From NCBI GenBank assembly GCA_031289875.1, contig JAITOO010000141.1:1-12437 (forward strand): a stretch of DNA of 12,437 nucleotides. Direction: 5' to 3'. Made by a program: the position numbers and the translations under genes. A model generated the notes under the pieces. That model was given only the letters and a program-made list of their open reading frames with translations. It did no database searches and was not told the DNA's origin. Of the stretch, positions 9,535-12,437 are shown piece by piece. The stretch is from Flavobacteriaceae bacterium (GTDB taxonomy: Bacteria > Bacteroidota > Bacteroidia > Flavobacteriales > Weeksellaceae). Position 1 is the first letter of the stretch. Every line of letters begins with the position of its first letter.

Positions 9535-10380
9535 ATGTCAAAATCGCTTTCTCCGCTTCGATATCCTGGTGGCAAATCTAAAATTTATACAAAGATTAAA
9601 ACCCTTATTGAAAACAACGCAATGAATAACAGGACTTATATTGAGCCATTTGCTGGAGGTTTTGGCATAGGAATAAGGCTATTAAGTGAGAACATTGTCA
9701 GGGCTGCTGTGTTGAATGACTTAGACTCCCATATTTATCATTTTTGGTTTTCGACACTCAATAGAACTGAGGAATTTCTTCGTCTGATTAAAGATACACC
9801 GATAACATTAGATGAAAGAGAAAGACAAAAGGCAATTTATAGAGATATATATTCAGATGAGTTGAGTGATGGATTTGCAACGCTCTTTTTGAATCGAGTT
9901 AACTTTTCTGGAGTTCTCAAGGGTGGACCTATTGGTGGAGTGGCTCAAACGGGAACATATAAATTGGATTGTCGTTTTAACAAATGTGAAATTTCAAAAA
10001 AAATAGAAAAGATTGCCCAGCTTAAGAGTCGTATTAGGCTACAGAATGTTGATGCTGGTGTTTTAATCAAAAGGTATGCCACAAACCGGAGCGTTGATAA
10101 AAAGTACTTTTTCAACATTGACCCTCCATATGTTATCAAGGGTAGCCAATTATATACAAACTATTTTATGAAGGAAGACCATATAAGTCTGGAAAAAATT
10201 ATTACTAATTATCTACATGACATACCTTGGATTTTAACTTACGATGAATGCGAATTAGTAAGAAATATTTATAAAGAATACCAAATGATAGACTATGGTA
10301 TTCTTCATAATGCAGGCAGAAGCGTAATGGGAAAAGAATTGGTTATTACTAACATGTCAAATGGTCTGTTGAAATGGTAA
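9535..10380 (+). CDS. Operon gene E: D12-class (Dam-like) N6-adenine DNA methyltransferase (281 aa)
   Basis: This enzyme transfers a methyl group from S-adenosylmethionine to N6 of adenine in a specific DNA site. The D12-class layout is complete: LRYPGGKSK (8-16), motif I YIEPFAGGFGIG (35-46), the family segment NRVNFSGVLKGG (120-131), catalytic motif IV DPPY (196-199), then WILTYDE (232-238) and the C-terminal GKELVITN (266-273). Length is normal for the family. The ATG at 9535 is three bases after the helicase stop and is served by AAGAGG (9523-9528), so it is the last gene of the operon. There is no restriction endonuclease next to it. In this setting it most likely modifies host DNA so that the helicase complex spares it, as methylases do in DISARM and Druantia type II. 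A housekeeping Dam role is less likely given the operon position. The target site cannot be read from sequence alone. Confidence 0.93.
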   Translation: MSKSLSPLRYPGGKSKIYTKIKTLIENNAMNNRTYIEPFAGGFGIGIRLLSENIVRAAVLNDLDSHIYHFWFSTLNRTEEFLRLIKDTPITLDERERQKAIYRDIYSDELSDGFATLFLNRVNFSGVLKGGPIGGVAQTGTYKLDCRFNKCEISKKIEKIAQLKSRIRLQNVDAGVLIKRYATNRSVDKKYFFNIDPPYVIKGSQLYTNYFMKEDHISLEKIITNYLHDIPWILTYDECELVRNIYKEYQMIDYGILHNAGRSVMGKELVITNMSNGLLKW

Positions 10381-10403
10381 TTTGCAAAAAACAATGTGTT
10401 GAT

Positions 10404-10633
10404 ATGATGAAAAAATATTGGAATTCAGCAAATATAAAAAAGAAGGATAAGTAAGTTTGAATCAATTTGTTTATAGTGACATTTGGTGTCACTATAAATT
10501 GAACAAGGCGAAAATAAGGATGATGCAATTTATAGGTAGCGACAATTTGATAAATGTTTGCAGCGAGTACGAGGTCTTTGATATTGACATCATCTCCTCT
10601 TCGCTTGGCAAAAGATATGAGCAAGACCACTAA
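10404..10633 (+). other. Possible tiny or decayed reading frame after the methylase
   Basis: An ATG at 10404 opens a 16-codon frame ending at 10454 (MMKKYWNSANIKKKDK). In the next frame an open stretch from 10451 runs to TAA at 10631-10633; from a TTG at 10457, preceded nine bases upstream by AGAAGGA (10441-10447), it would give 58 residues, including DIWCHYKLNKAKIRMMQF. A one-base change near the A-rich run 10434-10450 would join the two into about 75 residues, which could mean a broken small gene or a sequencing indel. Against this, a perfect inverted repeat lies inside the frame, and no family is recognised. An open frame on the other strand (10349-10630) is no more convincing. Confidence 0.22.
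10470..10498. repeat. Perfect 12-bp inverted repeat (stem-loop), possible operon end structure
   Basis: TTTATAGTGACA (10470-10481) and TGTCACTATAAA (10487-10498) are exact reverse complements separated by TTTGG. The hairpin lies 90 bases past the methylase stop. It is AT-rich and has no run of T on either side, so it is not a textbook intrinsic terminator. It could still act as a processing or 3'-end barrier, or be a dimeric protein binding site. Confidence 0.6.
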
Positions 10634-10723
10634 AATGAGCTTATAGTTTTGATTTTGAGAGATATGGCACTGACGGCATAGTTCAGATATTTATAGCGTT
10701 AGGGCCTAAATACATATTTACAT

Positions 10724-10797
10724 CACTGCGGTAAGGCGAAGCGACCCCCCCCCACTGTAATTGCGAGCTTGTGACTGAGGCGTGGCAATCCCAGATC
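10724..10797. repeat. REP-like intergenic element containing a run of nine C
   Basis: The stretch is clearly more GC-rich than its surroundings and contains ATTGCGAGC at 10760-10768 and GCGTGGCAATCCC at about 10780-10792, with ATTGC (10760-10764) and GCAAT (10785-10789) as inverted ends. The words ATTGCGAGC and TGGCAATCC are typical of dispersed REP-like repeats found in many bacterial genomes. Nine consecutive C lie at 10745-10753, just left of the hairpin part. Apart from this element and the features listed separately, I see nothing recognisable between 10634 and 10835. Confidence 0.5.
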
Positions 10798-10835
10798 TCT
10801 TTAGTTATATAATGTAATACAAAAAAGTTGCTATA

Positions 10836-10865
10836 TTGAGATTTTGTCGTCTTTCTTGGTATAAT
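10836..10865 (+). promoter_or_regulatory. Predicted promoter in front of rhuM, probably the displaced hemD promoter
   Basis: TTGAGA (10836-10841) and TATAAT (10860-10865) are 18 bases apart with an extended -10 (TGGTATAAT, TG at 10857-10858). Transcription would start near 10872, just before the first copy of the hemD start region (10880-10917). This suggests it originally served hemD and now drives the inserted rhuM gene. Its architecture is the same as that of the promoter at 172-201. Confidence 0.6.
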
Positions 10866-10879
10866 TACAAAAATATCAA

Positions 10880-10917
10880 TTTTGGAGAAGCGGGTACGGG
10901 AGATACATCTGTTAAAC
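10880..10917 (+). repeat. Left 38-bp direct repeat: truncated copy of the hemD start
   Basis: This stretch matches 12004-12041 at 36 of 38 positions (differences at 10896, A versus G, and 10906, C versus T). It includes the hemD ribosome binding site GGAG and the codons for VREI(H/Y)LLN. In this copy the presumed GTG start has become GTA, and the frame ends soon after, at the TAA at 10927-10929. It is therefore a dead remnant rather than a gene, and it marks the left edge of the rhuM module. Confidence 0.85.
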
Positions 10918-10938
10918 CATAATACATAAAAGGCGGAA

Positions 10939-11955
10939 ATGGGTATGAAATCTAACGACAATTCCGAAATCATCATCTATAAGAGTGAGGACGGACGCAC
11001 GAAAATTGATGTGCGTATGGAGAACAACACGCTGTGGCTCACGCAAGCGCAAATCGCACAGTTATTCGGGCGCGAACGGAGCGTGATAACAAAACACCTT
11101 CGCAATATATTTGACGAAAACGAACTTGAAGAAAAAAGCAATGTGCAAAATTTGCACATTGCAAATTCTGACAAGCCCGTGTCTTTTTATTCGCTTGATG
11201 CCATTCTTGCTGTCGGCTACCGCGTGAAGTCTTTGCGTGGTACGCAGTTTCGGCAATGGGCGACTACCGTCTTGCATGAATATCTACAAAAAGGTTTCGC
11301 TATGAATGATGACCTGCTGAAAAAGGCAGGCAACGGTGATTATTGGCGTGAGCTTTTGGAGCGTATTCGCGATATACGTTCAAGTGAAAAAATGTTTTAT
11401 AGACAGGTGCTTGACCTCTACGCTACAAGTGTGGATTACGACCCGCGAACTCCAGAGGCACTTGAATTTTTCAAAATCGTGCAGAATAAAATCCATTTTG
11501 CAGCACACGGACACACTGCGGCAGAGGTTATAGCGCAGCGTGCAAATGCCGAACTGCCATTTATGGGTATGAGCGTTTTTTTAGGTAAACAGCCGACAAA
11601 GGGCGAAATTGGCATAGCCAAAAATTACTTAAGTAGTGAAGAACTCGCAGTGTTGAACCGTATGGTTTCTGCGTTTTTTGACCTTGCGGAACTGCGGGCT
11701 ATGCAACATCAGCCGATGTATATGCGTGATTGGGTAAGCGAACTGGACGATTTTGCCAAGCGTTATGGAAAAGGAATTCTCTCAAATGCGGGAACGGTTA
11801 GCCGCCAATCCGCACTTGAGAAGGCGAGTGCCGAATACGAGAAGTATCGCCAACGCACTATTGACGAACTTTCAGCAGTTGAGCAAGACTTCCTTGAGAT
11901 AATTAAAAATACACAGAAGAAATTAGAGGGCAAGACAAAACGCAATAAGAATTAA
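10939..11955 (+). CDS. rhuM: RhuM-family protein (338 aa), HTH-type, often found with mobile and defence loci
   Basis: The sequence is a full-length member of the Virulence_RhuM family, named after a gene of Salmonella pathogenicity island 3. The biochemical role is not established. An N-terminal winged or helix-turn-helix-like segment is visible at about 30-58 (LWLTQAQIAQLFGRERSVIT), which suggests DNA binding. The family segment FYSLDAILAVGYRV followed by GTQFRQWAT covers about 83-109. The C-terminal half has the conserved HFAAHGHTAAEVI (186-198) and RANAELPFMGM (201-211), a histidine-rich motif distantly recalling Fic/Doc-like proteins (uncertain). The end is a Lys/Glu-rich helix. An ATG at 10945 is an alternative start; AAGG at 10930-10933 supports 10939. 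Codon use is richer in G and C than in genes A-E. The gene lies between two copies of the hemD start, so it belongs to a separate insertion. Relatives often sit inside restriction-modification loci, so a defence or addiction role is possible. Confidence 0.92.
   Translation: MGMKSNDNSEIIIYKSEDGRTKIDVRMENNTLWLTQAQIAQLFGRERSVITKHLRNIFDENELEEKSNVQNLHIANSDKPVSFYSLDAILAVGYRVKSLRGTQFRQWATTVLHEYLQKGFAMNDDLLKKAGNGDYWRELLERIRDIRSSEKMFYRQVLDLYATSVDYDPRTPEALEFFKIVQNKIHFAAHGHTAAEVIAQRANAELPFMGMSVFLGKQPTKGEIGIAKNYLSSEELAVLNRMVSAFFDLAELRAMQHQPMYMRDWVSELDDFAKRYGKGILSNAGTVSRQSALEKASAEYEKYRQRTIDELSAVEQDFLEIIKNTQKKLEGKTKRNKN
11138..11162. repeat. 25-bp perfect palindrome inside rhuM
   Basis: GCAATGTGCAAA (11138-11149) and TTTGCACATTGC (11151-11162) are exact reverse complements around a single A at 11150. 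It encodes SNVQNLHIAN just after the DNA-binding-like segment. It may be an internal binding site or mRNA hairpin, or a by-product of the codons used. Confidence 0.7.
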
Positions 11956-11987
11956 GTCATGGAAGCCGAAACGTATTATAAATCCGC

Positions 11988-11993
11988 TATAAT
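11988..11993 (+). promoter_or_regulatory. TATAAT box before intact hemD, without a good -35
   Basis: TATAAT (11988-11993) lies 30 bases before the hemD GTG, at about the same distance from the repeat as the TATAAT at 10860-10865 in the left copy. No TTGACA-like box or TG extension is visible at the right spacing, because the sequence upstream belongs to the rhuM end. hemD may now depend partly on read-through from rhuM. Confidence 0.35.
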
Positions 11994-12003
11994 GTTAAAA
12001 ATT

Positions 12004-12041
12004 TTTTGGAGAAGCGGGTGCGGGAGATATATCTGTTAAAC
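12004..12041 (+). repeat. Right 38-bp direct repeat: start of intact hemD
   Basis: This is the partner of 10880-10917. It contains the ribosome binding site GGAG (12008-12011), the GTG start (12018-12020) and the first codons of hemD, and it continues into the intact gene. The two copies are 1124 bases apart and enclose only rhuM. Confidence 0.85.
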
Positions 12042-12437
12042 GGCGAGCGATACGACGGGGTTGAGAGCCTCAAAGTGAGCGAGATAAAAGAGCTAAATCC
12101 GCTATTTGTGCCCAAAGAGTATGACGCTGTGATTTTTACCTCAAAAAATGCTGTTTTTAGCCTAAATAAGATATACAAAGAGTGGACGAAACTCCCCGCA
12201 TACTCCATAGGTACGGGCACGAGCGGCGTCATAAAAGAGCTTGGCGGAAAGGTCGTATATGAAGCCAAAAACTCGTACGGCGACAGTTTTGCCAAAGAGA
12301 TAGCCGTACTTTTGGGTGGCAAAAGTGTGCTGTTCCCGCACGCCAAAAAAACCGCCTCCGACATAGGCGCGCTCTTGAAAGCGGCAAATGTCAATGCCCA
12401 CGAATTGATAGTTTACGAGAGCGTATGCAAGGAAAAT
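12018..12437 (+). CDS. hemD: Uroporphyrinogen-III synthase, N-terminal 140 residues (gene runs off the window)
   Basis: HemD closes hydroxymethylbilane to uroporphyrinogen III in cytosolic haem synthesis. The visible part shows the usual HemD pattern: an N-terminal strand REIYLLNG, then YDAVIFTSKNAV (35-46) and YSIGTGTSGVIKELGG (62-77), then a second half-domain start with VLFPHAKKTASDIG (104-117) and LIVYESV (130-136). The family is poorly conserved, but the FTSKNAV and IGTGTSG segments in order are typical. The GTG at 12018 with GGAG just upstream is the chosen start; a TTG at 12006 in the same frame is possible. The frame is closed by a TAA at 11979. About 60% of a normal 210-250 aa protein is present. 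The style resembles Campylobacterota HemD. The 62-base gap from the rhuM stop suggests possible co-transcription with rhuM. Confidence 0.88.
   Translation, partial: MREIYLLNGERYDGVESLKVSEIKELNPLFVPKEYDAVIFTSKNAVFSLNKIYKEWTKLPAYSIGTGTSGVIKELGGKVVYEAKNSYGDSFAKEIAVLLGGKSVLFPHAKKTASDIGALLKAANVNAHELIVYESVCKEN

Noticed and set aside
302..10380. Direct assignment to DISARM, Dpd or a named Druantia type
   Set aside because: The helicase belongs to the right superfamily, but no PLD-family drmC-like gene, no SNF2 helicase, no queuine-like Dpd biosynthesis genes and no DUF4338 (druA) protein are present. Genes A-C cannot be equated with known subunits by eye.
9535..10380. Ordinary type II restriction-modification pair
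   Set aside because: No endonuclease gene lies beside the methylase, and it is co-translated with the helicase instead.
10881..10929. Second hemD start read as a short gene (LEKRVREIHLLNHNT)
   Set aside because: It is only 15 codons, with the likely start codon mutated. Its near identity to 12004-12041 shows it is a duplication remnant.
10683..10976. Minus-strand open frame of 97 codons
   Set aside because: It runs through the REP-like element, the promoter and the left hemD-start repeat read backwards. It has no family resemblance and is explained by those features.
11987..12394. Minus-strand open frame of 135 codons and a second one at 12162-12401
   Set aside because: Both are antisense to hemD, whose + strand reading has clear family motifs.
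1..12437. CRISPR array, tRNA attachment site, transposon ends or integrase
   Set aside because: No spaced short repeats, tRNA-like folds, transposase or recombinase motifs were seen. The only clear long direct repeat is the hemD-start pair.

Overview
The window is a stretch of bacterial chromosome in which two housekeeping genes bracket a roughly 12 kb accessory insert. The left edge is the last 29 codons of guaA (GMP synthase), and the right edge is the first part of hemD (uroporphyrinogen-III synthase). The HemD N-terminus looks most like Campylobacterota (Campylobacter or Sulfurimonas type). The low GC content and a 9-base poly-C tract fit that group, but the assignment is by eye and tentative. 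The simplest reading is that guaA and hemD (both + strand) were once neighbours and the gap has been filled by horizontally acquired DNA. No integrase, transposase, tRNA or CRISPR array is visible.

Region 1 (92-301) is a leader with a good extended -10 promoter (TTGGAC, 18 bases, TGGTATGAT) and weak hairpins. Region 2 (302-10380) is a tightly packed, AT-rich, five-gene + strand operon with gene junctions of -4, -1, -8 and +3 nt. It encodes (A) a 477-aa protein with an N-terminal CxxC/HxxH/C zinc-finger-like motif, (B) a 523-aa protein with a central coiled coil and what looks like a degenerate P-loop ATPase region, (C) an unrecognised protein of about 339 aa, (D) a 1738-aa superfamily 2 helicase of the YprA/MrfA-DUF1998 type with many cysteine clusters, and (E) a D12-class DNA adenine methylase. 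YprA-type helicases with DUF1998 are the hallmark of anti-phage systems such as DISARM, Dpd and Druantia. The best reading is a defence system of that kind: the giant helicase is the engine, A-C are sensor or assembly partners, and the methylase probably marks self DNA. The exact gene set does not match one I can name, so it is the candidate novel system here.

Region 3 (10381-10938) has no secure gene. It holds a perfect 12-bp stem-loop, a possible decayed or tiny reading frame, a REP-like element with a run of nine C, and a second extended -10 promoter. Region 4 (10880-12041) is a rhuM-family gene flanked by two 38-bp direct repeats (36/38 identical) that copy the translation start of hemD. 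The module therefore appears to have landed at the start of hemD, duplicating it, and rhuM now sits behind what looks like the hemD promoter. Region 5 (12018-end) is intact-looking hemD, which continues beyond the window.

Base composition is uneven. Genes A-E are clearly more AT-rich than guaA, rhuM and hemD, so the operon and the rhuM module may have arrived separately.
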